Source: Oegoconia quadripuncta
Lineage: Eukaryota; Arthropoda; Insecta; Lepidoptera; Autostichidae
Direction: 5' to 3'
Length of the DNA: 64,000 bases
Assembly (NCBI GenBank): GCA_949316235.1
Contig: OX438751.1
Coordinates: 16,988,801-17,052,800, forward strand
The stretch's first letter is position 1, and each line of letters begins with the position of its first letter. The notes beneath the pieces were generated by a model. That model had not been told where the DNA came from and did no database searches. It saw nothing but the letters and a program-made list of their open reading frames with translations. The translations under genes and the position numbers were made by a program. Below, in pieces: positions 31,093 to 42,300 of this stretch.

Positions 31093-31931
31093 TCATTTGC
31101 CCTTCTTTGGTTCATCACAGCCAGTGCCCATTTTTTCATTTACATAAGATTTTGCTTTTTGAAACAAAGCCTGTGGATCATCCACTTGATCAATCTGTAA
31201 AATAACAAATCATTACTCTAAACAATCACTTGCATAGATAAAATTAGTCTCATACTATGCCCTGCAGAATCTGGACTAAGGGGGAAAGCAATGAAATAAA
31301 AAGTATTACACTCGGCTAATCTGTTTTTGTAATGTAATGGTTAGTCACACACACACTGCAACTCTTGGCACAAATATATTTAGAAAAATTTATATTATTC
31401 CTGGTTAAAAAAAAAATTGAATAACAGGCTTTAGTAACTAACCATTTTGGTTTTAATGTTTTCTCACAATCTGTTGTAACTTTCTTACAAAAAACTGCTG
31501 CAGCATCCTGCATTGAAAAAAAAAATTATGATTATAGGTAAGACTCATTTACTTACTTTACTGCAAAAGAGGCCACACTAATTTATCTGTTAATTAATAT
31601 TTTTTGAACCAGGAACAAGTTTTGAATAACATTTGTACAAAAATAATTCAGATTAAGTATAACAGATCACACAAGTAGGAATATGAAGTACGGAATGGAT
31701 GGTGATCAATAATGTGTGCATGCATGGCCTCCTTTGAGATTTCATTTTTTAATAGTGTATTTCTAAATTACTACCTGATAATTTTGTGCTACATAAACAC
31801 CTGTATAGAGCCCAGCGCCGAATATTATCTGAAAAGCAATAGAATAATACAATATCATTCATTAACTTATTGTATTATTACAAGTATTGTAAACTTACTC
31901 CATTTTTCAAAAGGAAAAATATACAACCCAT
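31093..31931 (-). CDS. STMP1: STMP1-like short transmembrane mitochondrial protein
   Basis: Small single-pass protein; the vertebrate relative STMP1 is a 47-residue inner-membrane micropeptide linked to respiratory complexes. Exons on the minus strand: 31931-31899 (MGCIFFLLKNG), 31828-31775 (IIFGAGLYTGVYVAQNYQ) and 31194-31093 (from IDQVDDPQALFQKAKSYVNE to a Lys-rich end). All junctions are phase 0 with canonical sites (GTAAGT; TTTTCAG; GTAGTA; TTACAG). Total 62 residues. The Gly-rich membrane segment followed by YVAQNY is the family signature. Another acceptor-preceded frame in the last intron (31511) could be an alternative final exon. Each exon is short, so the start exon is the least certain. 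Too short for most gene callers. Confidence 0.8.
31316..31511 (-). other. Possible alternative last exon of the STMP1-like gene
   Basis: After a pyrimidine-rich acceptor (TTTTTTTTTCAATGCAG) the minus strand opens in phase 0 with DAAAVFCKKVTTDCEKTLKP and runs to a stop at 31318-31316. Its beginning resembles the regular exon (DPQALFQKAKSY against DAAAVFCKKVTT). Joined to exon 2 it would give a different C-terminus. Confidence 0.35.
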
Positions 31932-32567
31932 TATTAATTGTTGAAATTGTGCTATATTTTGTAATTACATGCTGAAATTGTATTATATTAATTGAGTAAA
32001 CATTATCATATTTTATTTTGTTGGTTTGTTAGGTTGTTACTTTATCTGTCATTCATACAAAATTTGTCATTTTGACATTCTAATTTTAAAATAAATTTGT
32101 GACATATCTGTGGTTAGATCTATGGGTAAATTGATATCAGGTATATAATCTAAGATTGATATGCATTTTTTAGGACTCTATGTAACCTCATCAGTGTTTT
32201 TTTAGGAATGAAATGTTGAGAATGGTTAATGAATGAATGAAGTTCGTATTTAACTACTGGAAAGGATTTTATTGGATTGACCGTTACTACAAAACGATTT
32301 GGCTAAATAATTTATATATTTTAGTCTTACTTAAATGATTATTGCTGGGAAATAAACATTTATTAAGTAATACAAATGTTTACAAATCAACGAACATTAA
32401 AATTGAAATTAAAAACTATCACTTTAATTATCAGTTTCAGAACTGGCTAACTTAATTTTTTTAAACAATGCAACTTAGCTCAGACCCTTGCTAAATAATT
32501 ATTTTCTACTTAGTAGTAATTTTTCATTTAAACAACTAGTCGTTTAAACAGCTGATAAGAATGTGTA
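31932..32567. other. Upstream of the STMP1-like gene, no other gene seen
   Basis: AT-rich; likely contains the STMP1-like promoter on the minus strand, but no motif is clear. Confidence 0.4.
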
Positions 32568-32712
32568 TTGATGTCGATTCGGATGTACACCAACTAAACT
32601 AAAACCAGTTTTAAAGCATTACTGCCTCTTTCTCCCTGGAACAGTACGATGCAACGGCACCACTCCAAAACTGGTTTTAGTTTAGTTGGTGTACATCCGA
32701 ATCGACCCCATT
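32568..32712. mobile_element. MITE-F copy 1
   Basis: About 145 bp with 40-bp inverted arms: GTCGATTCGGATGTACACCA then ACTAAACTAAAACCAG, mirrored at 32664-32706. The loop has TCTTTCTCCCTGGAACAGTA. Related to the copy at 36045. No coding capacity. Confidence 0.9.
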
Positions 32713-33685
32713 GTTTATTTAGTTAGATTTTTTTGTAATGTTCCTTAAAGGGGTCTGTGTTCAGCAGTGGATGTCCCATGGCTGATAAAATATACTGATG
32801 ATGAAGTGTCCCTAATTTGTATACATCTAAAAATCATTTGTTAGATGATGTAAATCTCTTGTTTTATTTATTTACAAGACACTGCTCAGTTGGTATACTT
32901 TATTTTGAAATGGTTAATTCAATGTTGTCTGTATGTATTTTCTTTTGTAGATGCAGCCGCACAATGACTAACTGTTCCAATATTAGAAACACTCAATTCA
33001 TTAACATTTCTGATGGTGTTATGTGGTCAGTTTACACTGACAGTGTTAGTCTTTGTGCTGTGCTGCGCTGTCGATTATACAAGTAAACATCTCACTTTTT
33101 CACAAACAATTGCTGTCCCTGAACATTGAAGTGCAGTAAAGTCGAAATTACCAGTATGCTTTCAAAGTGCCTAATTATAAATATGAACTTTGATACCCAA
33201 AAGAAAAACAATTTAAAGTGCTTGTTCTACGTACGTATCTACAGCAAATATACCAACATAAATATATTCGTATTATGATACTTTTAAGTCAAAGTAAAAT
33301 ACTTAATAGCATTATTATTTTATCATGAACATTATTTTTTTATGTGTGATTGATTAGTTATCTTGTTCATTCTCAATAATCGGAACAATGACACGATGAT
33401 TTGTGCATATTGATTGTTTGTATATCTTTTAAACAATACGTATTTATGTAAACCCTTTTGTGTTGTAGAATGAGATGTTAAGAACCATGAAAACAGAGGA
33501 CGCATTCCTGCTATCAAAGATGTAATATCTATAAGTTTCTAGGTGAAGGTGATTTATATTTTGAACACTCACCAGTGCCTTCAACATTTTGAATACCTCG
33601 AAGGTGAATATGTAACTTACTTGGATCTTATAATTTATATAAATAGTACTATGCAGATTGCCAGACAGCTGATAGTCTGACTGAC
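32713..33685. other. Intergenic, no firm gene
   Basis: A hydrophobic plus-strand frame lies at 32968-33129 but is unsupported (see rejected items). The rest is AT-rich. Confidence 0.4.
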
Positions 33686-33698
33686 ACTGATCTGTCAA

Positions 33699-34097
33699 TT
33701 TTTTTTTTTTTTTTGTTTCATTCTCTCCTTTAGGAGAAGGCAAAGGGATCTAGCCCATAACAGCCATGTCTTATTTCACTTATTTCTTCAGTTTGTAAGT
33801 CAGTCTCAGTCAAAACAAGTAATTCGTCGTATACTTGGCGTATACAGAGTCTAGTCACGGTCAGGTCATTCTTCAGTAAAGTGGCAGAATGCTTTACAAA
33901 AGATTTTGGCGGCTTCTTGTGGGAACCCGAAAGCTCCGTTACGCACTTTAATTTACACTTCCCTTCACTTGTACACTATCACTAACGTTTGCTGCACAAT
34001 ATTCTGCCATTATTAAGCTTCAAAAGTTAGAATGCACAAATTATAAGACTTATAAAGAAAAATGCTACTTCACTCGCCGAGTTCCCGCCAAAAAGCC
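33699..34097 (-). mobile_element. Poly-A retroelement family D with 13-bp target duplication
   Basis: Best-preserved copy, 399 bp on the minus strand. ACTGATCTGTCAA occurs at 33686-33698 and again at 34098-34110, an exact target-site duplication beside the A-tail (T-run 33699-33714). 5' end GGCTTTTTGGCGGGAACTCG. Carries a 20-codon frame beginning MAEYCAANVSDS and, in another frame, an 81-codon open stretch ending LDPFAFS. Confidence 0.93.
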
Positions 34098-34110
34098 ACT
34101 GATCTGTCAA

Positions 34111-36044
34111 GTGCAATCCTGGGTTACCTACTCCTCCAAAAGAATACCTCTAAAAACGAGATGAAATACGCATAAATAGCCCTAAAATGAATCGTATTCA
34201 CTCGAAATACGTCCGATTCTTGCGTCCGACTTTTTCTGTACTCAGTCATTCGGGAATGACTATTCCGATTGCTTACCCTATGTAAGCAGTACTTCCCTAC
34301 TATAATGTATCCACGTAAGTAGGTACCTACTTACCTACTGGCTTGTACTAGGTATTATGTATTCTGTGCTAGTACTAAGTACCTGCAGTGAATACTTTTC
34401 AATAAATCAAAAATAAATGGTAATTGATGACTCTAACCACTTCAAAGCTTAAATTTCGTAACGGATTACACTGTATGAAAAAGCATAGGGGTACCTACCT
34501 ATTTAACGATTACAAAAGAAAATCACCGTAAATTATACGAAAATACTAGTAATAGTCGCTCTACATAATACATGTAGTTTTATTTTGGTTGGTAGAGCAA
34601 ATGTGTCCACCTCGCGCTAGTCGCTTAGATGCGAAATATTAAAACACCTATAACCGCTATTTGTGGTACTGGTGGCAACACCGTCTGCCGCTCTCTCTTT
34701 CTCTGTGACTGTGAATTGCACTGCGAGGCAAGTTCAAACATGTTCCTGTAATGTTTTCTGTAACCGGGATTAAGATAATCCAATCCATGTAGTTTCCATT
34801 CGTATTCGAATTAAACAGTTTACAGAGTATTTGTGTTGCTTCAATTCGCCAAACTCAGTACAGTTCCCTATATATTTTCATTTGTTTACTATTTTTATTC
34901 ATGTCTAAAAAATGCAGAGTGTGAACGATGCGTTCAGCGACACAAAATGTATGGACGTTATAATAATAAACACCACAGAATTGGTAAACAAAATCTTTTC
35001 GAGAATTTGATTTTCAAATGCCTCTAATTAGGCATAGAATCTCAAAAGTCGGTGTCTAGTAAGTGAAACGATAGAAAGCTTCTCGATTTAAAAAGTAGTT
35101 ATCGTACGGCGAATATTAGTGTATAATTGAATGAGAATAAACCGACCAAGTGCATGTCGGATGTCGGGCCACACATAGTGTAGGGTTCCGTACTTGTCCT
35201 CACAATATGTGAACTCAGAAGAGGGCTTTTTGTTGTTTGACTAATAATTTTCAGTGGAAAGTACATTTTATAAGTTTTTCTACTATTGCTCATTGACTTG
35301 TAATCTTACATACCTGTGATAGGTTTCCTTTTAACTTCATTATATCCTACATAACTGCCGGGAATAAAACGCAACCGTTTAGCCACCGTGGGGTGGAGAA
35401 GAATTTTGCACTGTCAAGCTTAACTTAACTTAAATTTTTTACTGTGTATATTTTTAAGTTGTGTACGACCTATCCAACCACACTTTGTTGTTGTTGAAGA
35501 AAATTCAATTTTTCAAGATTTTATATTACCACTTTGTCGGTGTGATTAATATGTGTAACCATGCTAAATTACTGCTTTCTAGTACTAAGAGCCTCTGAGC
35601 TAAGTCTCGGTCAGACAGACAAACGGGCATGGTGCAACTGTAAGGATTCCTTGTTGACTACGGAACCCTATATAAACGTTGCGAGCATTCATACGGCATT
35701 TGCGCAACGCTTAGCGCTGGCCAAACGGACATGCACGCCCAGCAAATGCTAGCATGACCGGGCTGAAGACACGCATTGGACTTTAAAATCGTCGCGAAGG
35801 GAGCCCCGTCCTAGCGGCTGGTAATAAAATAAATAATAACCTACTGAACAATGTAGGGTACCTTTTTGCCGGTGGTCTAAAATGTTGAAAATTTGGCACG
35901 TTTTGGCACAAGTGAAGGAATATGTAAACGAAAATCATTAATTTTAAATCCCGTTTGCAATTATTACGAGACAAGCATCTTTAGATTGTCAAAAAGTAGA
36001 GTGCCACATTTTATTTTTCACCATTTGGCACTATTTCAGCGCAG
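34111..36044. other. Intergenic, repeats only
   Basis: Apart from the dispersed repeat at 35139-35300 and a second common one at 35570-35700 (GGTCAGACAGACAAACGG, CTACGGAACCCT), nothing recognisable. Confidence 0.4.
35139..35300 (+). repeat. Dispersed GGTTCCGTA-type repeat
   Basis: ACCGACCAAGTGCATGTCGG, AGTGTAGGGTTCCGTACTTG, AGAGGGCTTTTTGTTG and GGAAAGTACATTTT. Same unit as 27665-27810 in the opposite direction. Confidence 0.75.
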
Positions 36045-36205
36045 TTTTTTGACAATGGTGTCGATTCGGTTGCACACGAACTAAACTAAAACCAGATAGA
36101 CTGGTGCTGTCACGTTATATTGTTCCAGATAGAAAAAGACAGGCCTGCTTTAAAATTGGTTTTAGTTTAGTTTGCTTACAATCGAATCGACACCATTGTC
36201 AAAAT
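36045..36205. mobile_element. MITE-F copy 2
   Basis: About 160 bp. Left TTTTTTGACAATGGTGTCGA, right its near complement ending CACCATTGTCAAAA. The inner arms AACTAAACTAAAACCA and TGGTTTTAGTTTAGTT match copy 1. Confidence 0.9.
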
Positions 36206-36875
36206 AGCTGAATTCCACTTTGTGTATTAAATCATCATGTACGTAATTCTCGCACTGGAAAGCAACGCAAATCGCGCCATGGTAGAGGCTTTGTATTCAG
36301 TAGTGGATTGATATATGTTGTTCATGTGTGTGTGGATTAACCTACCGAGTTTGAGAGTAGAGTGTAGAAAATACTGATAGGTACAGTCAGCAACATAATT
36401 AAGGTAGCAGGCTTAACTTTTATGATATTGTTTGGAGGGTCTTGGTTAGATTTTGTTATATTTTCCTTTACATCTTGATCGGTGTAGTTGTATAATTTGA
36501 TAGATAAATTTACATACATAACGTCATTCAGATCAGATTGTTAAATCAAATACAAAAGAAATTACTAAACATACAAACATAACGTCTCGACATCTATCCA
36601 TAATGGGGTGGTCAGAGATATTCGAAATAATAGTGTTTGGGTGTTCCAAACATTAAAAGTTTAATGATTGAAACAACATCCATCCATTGTTCACCTTATG
36701 AAATATACTGAAATGCACACACATGACAGGGGCGTGCAGGCAAACGAGCCAAACTATAGATGTTTTTTGGCTCACACGGCAAGAGCGGTTGGTTCCTTTT
36801 TAATTTAATTTCCCTTGATACTTTCTCCTTCATATGTAATTTATACATAAAGGTCTGCTACCTTAATTGTGTTAT

Positions 36876-37526
36876 CTTGATTGTGTTAATATTAAATTAA
36901 CTAGCACTGCCAGGAATCTTGGTGTGATCTTTGATAGCAACCTGTCTTGGGTGGCTCATTGCAATATGGTAAGTAAAAGGGTTCATTTCTCCTTTCATTC
37001 TCTCAAACGTCTTCAAAATTTCTTGCCCTTGAAAACCAATATTACTTTGGCCCAAACTTTACTGCTGCCAATTATTGATTATGCTGATGTATGCATGTTG
37101 GACGCTACTGAGGAACTGTTAAACAAACTAGACAGACTTCAAATTCTTTGTATACGTTTTATTTTCGGTTTGCGTAAATTCGATCACGTGTCTCAGTTCC
37201 GGTCCCAACTCAAATGACTACCAATTCGACCCCGCAGAAATAGTCATATTCTCTGTCTCTTGTATAAAATTCTCTTTAATCCTACTTCTCCAAATTACTT
37301 GCGTGAGCGATTTAATTTTATGCGTTCTCCTTCTAAACCCTCTCGATCTCACATGGCATCCCTTCTGCGCTTTCCTTCTACTCCGACTTCAGACTTCTAC
37401 AACTATTCTTTCTCCATACATGCAGTTAGACTTTGGAATTCACTTCCCACCGACGTACGCGATAGTCAGTCGTTACCGGTTTTCAAATCACGACTGAAGG
37501 AGCATTACCTTAAACTGTCTCAATAG
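36876..37526 (+). mobile_element. LINE C-terminus, one stop (third LINE lineage)
   Basis: One continuous frame with a single TGA at 37215-37217: STARNLGVIFDSNLSW, SFHSLKRLQNFLPLKTN, LDRLQILCIRFIFGLRKFDH, then PNYLRERFNFM and AVRLWNSLPTDVRDSQSLPV. This is the typical end of a CR1/Jockey-type RT polyprotein; 5' truncated. The stop marks it as dead. Confidence 0.9.
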
Positions 37527-37579
37527 ATTATTATTATTATTTGTGTACATTTGTTTAAGTATGTGCATTGTATATGAAT

Positions 37580-37805
37580 GGGCATTTTAAATGTCCGCCT
37601 GGCTAGCTACCACCATCTTATCTAAATCTGCCGCCAAGCAGCAATGTTAATAGCATTGTTGTGTTCCGGTTGTCAGAGATAAGATAGCCAGTCCCCCAAA
37701 TGTGTTGGGATTTCCGGGTCAGTACGCTTCCACCTTCGACCTCATCTTCACTAAACATCAGGTGTGATTGAGGTCAAGTACCAACCCGTTGTGCATAAAA
37801 AAAAA
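37580..37805 (+). mobile_element. SINE-A, headless copy
   Basis: Body and tail of SINE-A, from GGCATTTTAAATGTCCGCCT to GTTGTGCATAAAAAAAAAG. The tRNA-like head is missing. Lies just behind the LINE. Confidence 0.88.
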
Positions 37806-37989
37806 GAAAAAAGTATATATCATAGTAGGCTTTGTATTTATTTTCATCATATTAGATTATATATTTTATTATATTTATTTATATTATAACAACACCATAT
37901 GTCATCGACATGGTTGTTATTTTCTCTATTTATTAGTTGTATGTTTGTTTATAACTACTGTTTTTGTAAGTGTACTCGCTGTCTACTTT

Positions 37990-38150
37990 TACGTTACCTC
38001 ATCAATTTGTCTCCTTACTGAGGTTTGCTGGAAGAGATCTCTTACTATAGAGATAAGCTCGCCTTTTGTATATTTTAATATTCTCCTGTTTTTTTGTTTT
38101 GTTTGACGTGTATGCTTATATACAATAAAGTGTTAAATAAATAAATTAAT
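37990..38150 (+). mobile_element. LINE 3' end
   Basis: ACTGAGGTTTGCTGGAAGAG, ATCTCTTACTATAGAGATAA and TATACAATAAAGTGTTAAAT with an (AAT/TAAT)n end; close relative at 52540-52670. Confidence 0.75.
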
Positions 38151-38830
38151 TAATTAATTGTGTTGCCGACTGTACAATGAAATTCAAATTCTTTAAAACG
38201 ACTTGTTTAATTTTCTTTCATAGCAATCTCATGACAATTTTATATCTACGTTTGGTTTTAATTTTTCTTTTGTGAAGAAGAAAATGTATGAGTTGCGAGC
38301 GAAACAATCTCAAAAATCTATCTCTTGGACTCTAAAAATAGCGTTTACCTAAAGTTATTGTAGGTATATTTATTTCCTTTAAGACATTGCCTTGCAAGAT
38401 TTGAGCCTTATTACTAGTTGTATATAGGTATACTTATATTAGCGAAACAATTATATTTTTCACAATCAGTGGATTCAATTTCCAGCTAAGGCAAGAATAA
38501 GAGAAAGAAAACAATTTATTGAACAGAATAATAATTGGAAATCTGAAAAAATCGGAGCCTAGCTACAACAATGCGATATTTTTGCATAACATAATCTTTA
38601 TGCACAATGCCATTCTAGCACTTTGTTCGAAGAACATGACAAAAGTTTCGGTTAAATCTATACGTGAACATAATGCATTTCATTGCTAGTCTCAAAATTG
38701 AATTCATGCATCTTTCGATCACTTGTATATTCAGTTCGTAAATTATAAAATTAAATTTTACACTGTGTGACTACTTTTTATTTAAGACATAGAGTACATA
38801 TCTACCTATTAACAATGGGGTGGGAATCAG
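38151..38830. other. AT-rich intergenic, no gene seen
   Basis: No repeat family or frame recognised. Confidence 0.45.
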
Positions 38831-39096
38831 TCGGAGTCTATTTCCTCGCGGTCCACCCCGGCCAAAGGATTCACCAGTCAAACGATTCTTACTCTCATCG
38901 GCCTGCTGCTGGGATCTGCTTCTTCAGAACCTCTCAGCACTTACTCTGGTAAATAGTAGGATGAAGTACCTACTAACATATTGGCCGAAGGATAATAATT
39001 TTATTATAGGTATCTACTATACAATTAATACAATAAGTATAATAATACAATAATTATTATTAAGGTGCAGCGGCGGATTGCGAGGAACAATTCTAA
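38831..39096 (+). other. Orphan pair of exon-like stretches
   Basis: 38831-38948 reads SESISSRSTPAKGFTSQTIL then TLIGLLLGSASSEPLSTYS plus one base and is followed by GTAAAT. 39065-39096, after AAG, completes the codon in phase as GAAADCEEQF and a stop. Base composition is richer in G+C than the flanks. Against it: no ATG in frame, no good pyrimidine tract before 38831 and no upstream partner. It could be the end of an unknown plus-strand gene. Confidence 0.25.
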
Positions 39097-39350
39097 AATT
39101 AAAATTATGTATATACACATACAAAATTGTGACTATCGAAAAATCTAGGTAACTAACCTTATTTTCTAAAACTATAAAATCTATCTAAATTATGCTCTAA
39201 TGTGAAATTAAACGTAACTCAATAACATTTTTAGTAAGTAAATAATACTAATTTCACGATTACATTCAATTTGAACAACCATGAGTAAAATTATCACAAT
39301 TATTTAAATGTACTATTATAATGGACCACTTAAATAAACTATTAATTGGC

Positions 39351-42300
39351 TTATTGTTCTGCATTTCTAAATAGGTATTGTATGGAGTCTTCGTGAAGAG
39401 CTATAAGAAGCATGATGACGCCTCCGGTGAGTATACCCAAAACAGCAAGAACTAAATTAACACTTTTCCCGTGATTGTTTTCGTTTATTTCGGGAACTAG
39501 GTCCGCCAGAGCGATATAAAGGAAAGTACCAGCAGTCGCAGCGTAAATCCACTGGGAGGTAGACTCGTGGTCTTCTGCGAGCCAGATACCACCAGCCATA
39601 CCCATGAAGCTGAGTATGGATGACAGCAGGTTGTAATATAAGGCTCGCTTGATGGTCATTCCAGAGCGCAGTAACACAGCGAAATCGCCGAGCTCGTGCG
39701 GCAGCTCATGGCAGAACACTGCCAACGCTGTCGCGAAACCGGTTACAGGGTCTCCGCTGAATGCAGCGCCAATAGCCAGGCCATCCGTTAAATTATGGAG
39801 GCCGTCTCCGACTATCACCATGAGTGCCGTCGATGTCATTGGTCGCTCCACCGGCGGCGGAGGAGACCCGGGCATCATGGCTCCAAGCTCGATGGGCTCT
39901 ATTTGCTTAGTAGATTCTGTTTTAATTTCTGATTGTCCAGTTGAATGATCATGCGAGTGAGAGTGACCACCATTTATCGTTTGCATAATGGCCTCAACAG
40001 TGTAAAAAAGTAAAATTGTGAGAAATGTAACACTGCACTTGAGCACTACTTCGGTTTCTTCTTGAGGTGCGGAAGGTGGGCCGTGAGATTTCATGGCGTG
40101 GGGCAAGAGATGCAGTAAAGCGTCACCGCAAAGAGTTCCCACCGCCACCGCCACCAAGAAGTGAAGCACGTGGCTGAAGATGACAGATTTTAGCAATGGT
40201 ACTACCGCTACACCCAGTAAGCCGGTTGCGCTGATCACCAAGATGCTCAAACTTGCATAAATCCAAGCTGAAACCAATAATACATATCATCATCATCGTA
40301 TCAGCCGAAAGATGTCCACTGTTGGACAAAGGCCTCCCCCCAAAATTTCCACAACGGTCGGTCCTACGCTGCCCGCATACAGCGGCTTCCCAATAATACA
40401 TAGTATGGTTTTAAATATTGGGTCTTTACCTATGAAATTGGAGGTTTTCTTCGTTAATAATGTTCCAATTCCTGCGATTTTCAAAGCTGTATCCAAATTT
40501 GTTTTTTATTTGGAAAATGGAATATTATTTCAAGGTTTCACATGAAATATTTTTTTATTTATGGGCTAAATCACACACTAAAAAAAATTTGAACAGAGCT
40601 CTTTTCATGTGCTACCCATAATCATTTCTTAGATTCGCTGAAACTTTTATAAAGCGGTTTCTTTTAAAAATTAACGCTGCCTATACTTAACTTAATGTTA
40701 TCCGATAATACACACAAAGTTTAGCTAAATTTAGATTTGCCGTTCCCAAAAAAAAAACAAAAATACTTATTTGTATGGAGAAAACAGTCTTAATGAAATT
40801 CTTCATACAAAACGCCAATTTCATAGGTAAGGACCTAATATATCAATATGATAAATTGACGACGAATCAATTGACAATACTTATTTAAAAAACAATTATT
40901 ATACTTATGCATTAGGTATTTCGACATACTTTTGGATTAGTTATATAACTAGAGGATGTCTCCTATGCTTATCCTTGCGTGGTATTCCATAAATGACCAC
41001 GGGCCACTGTTGTCACTAATGAGTGAATACTGGTTTATTATACTAGTACTTATTAATTCTATGTGGACCAAAGTCACCCCATTTTGTTGATACGTGAAAC
41101 TCGGCGTATCTCTCAAGTGAGTACTGCTTGAGTAAGTACGTGCGTTTCGGGTCTCAAGTTAGGTTTATTAATCAACATATTTACTTGAGCCCGGTCACAA
41201 GACTGATCTCAATCTTGAGAATGGTTTATTAATACGGGCCTTAGATTCTGTCGTCTATACGTGGGACACTCAGAAAATTTTGCGAAACAGAAAAAAATTG
41301 TTCTATGGGCAAATATATTTTTATTAAATCTTTTCAAAGTACTCTCCACTAGCATCTATACAAAGTTTCATGCGTCTGAACTAATTTTCGAAACACTTTT
41401 TCCAGTCCGCCGCAGACACCTCGTCGCAGGCCGTAACCTGTTCGAACGCTGACAGCGCATCTTCCGGCGATGAAAATTGTATCCCTTTGAGCTGATTTTT
41501 TATTTTTGGGAATAAAAAGAAGTCACACGGTGCTAGGTCCGGGCTGTAAGGAGGGTGACCTAGGAGTTTGACCGGCGTGCTGTCCAGGAGGTCCCTCGTT
41601 TTGAGCGCGGTGTGCGCGGGCGCGTTGTCATGGTGGAGCAGTATAGCCCACGGAGCCCTGTGTTTGGTCGCTTGTTGCTCACAACAGAGAAAACTTCTGG
41701 CAAGCATTTATTAATATACCATTCGGCGTTGATGCTTTTTTGGTTTTGTAAAGGAATTGACACCAAGTAGCCAGTCAAATTGAAAAAGCTCGCGATCAAA
41801 ATTTTCCTCCCGCTTCTAGATCGCTTCACTTTGGTGGGCGTTGCTTCGTTTTGAAACACCCAAACTGTCGACTGGCGCTTCGTTTCTGGATCGTATTGAT
41901 ATATCCAGGACTCGTCACCTGTAATGATGTCATAAACATGCCGAGACAAACCTGCTTCAAATTTGTTAAGCATATCACGGCACCCTTCCACCCGGGCCTG
42001 TTTCTGAGCATCGGTGAGGTTGTGCGGCACCCAGCGTGAAACTATCCTCCTCACGCGAAGATGCACGTGCAGAATCTTGTGAAGGCTTCCCGATCCAATC
42101 TGCACAATGTGCTGAATCTCTTGGTATGTTACCCGCCTATTGTCTTGGATTAAATTTTTCACTGCTAACACGTTTTCTTCCGTAACAGCCGTCGAAGGGC
42201 GACCACTTCTTTCTTCATCCCCCAAAGTTAGTCGACCGCGCCTAAATTCATTATACCAACGATACACGGTTGCCTTCATCATTTCACATCATTCATCCAT

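Noticed and set aside
32968..33129. Hydrophobic plus-strand frame (VLCGQFTLTVLVFVLCCAVD)
   Set aside because: A stop directly precedes it, the first ATG leaves only 38 codons, and no splice partner was found. Probably chance.
39649..39948. Plus-strand 99-codon frame
   Set aside because: Shadow of the ZIP exon on the other strand.
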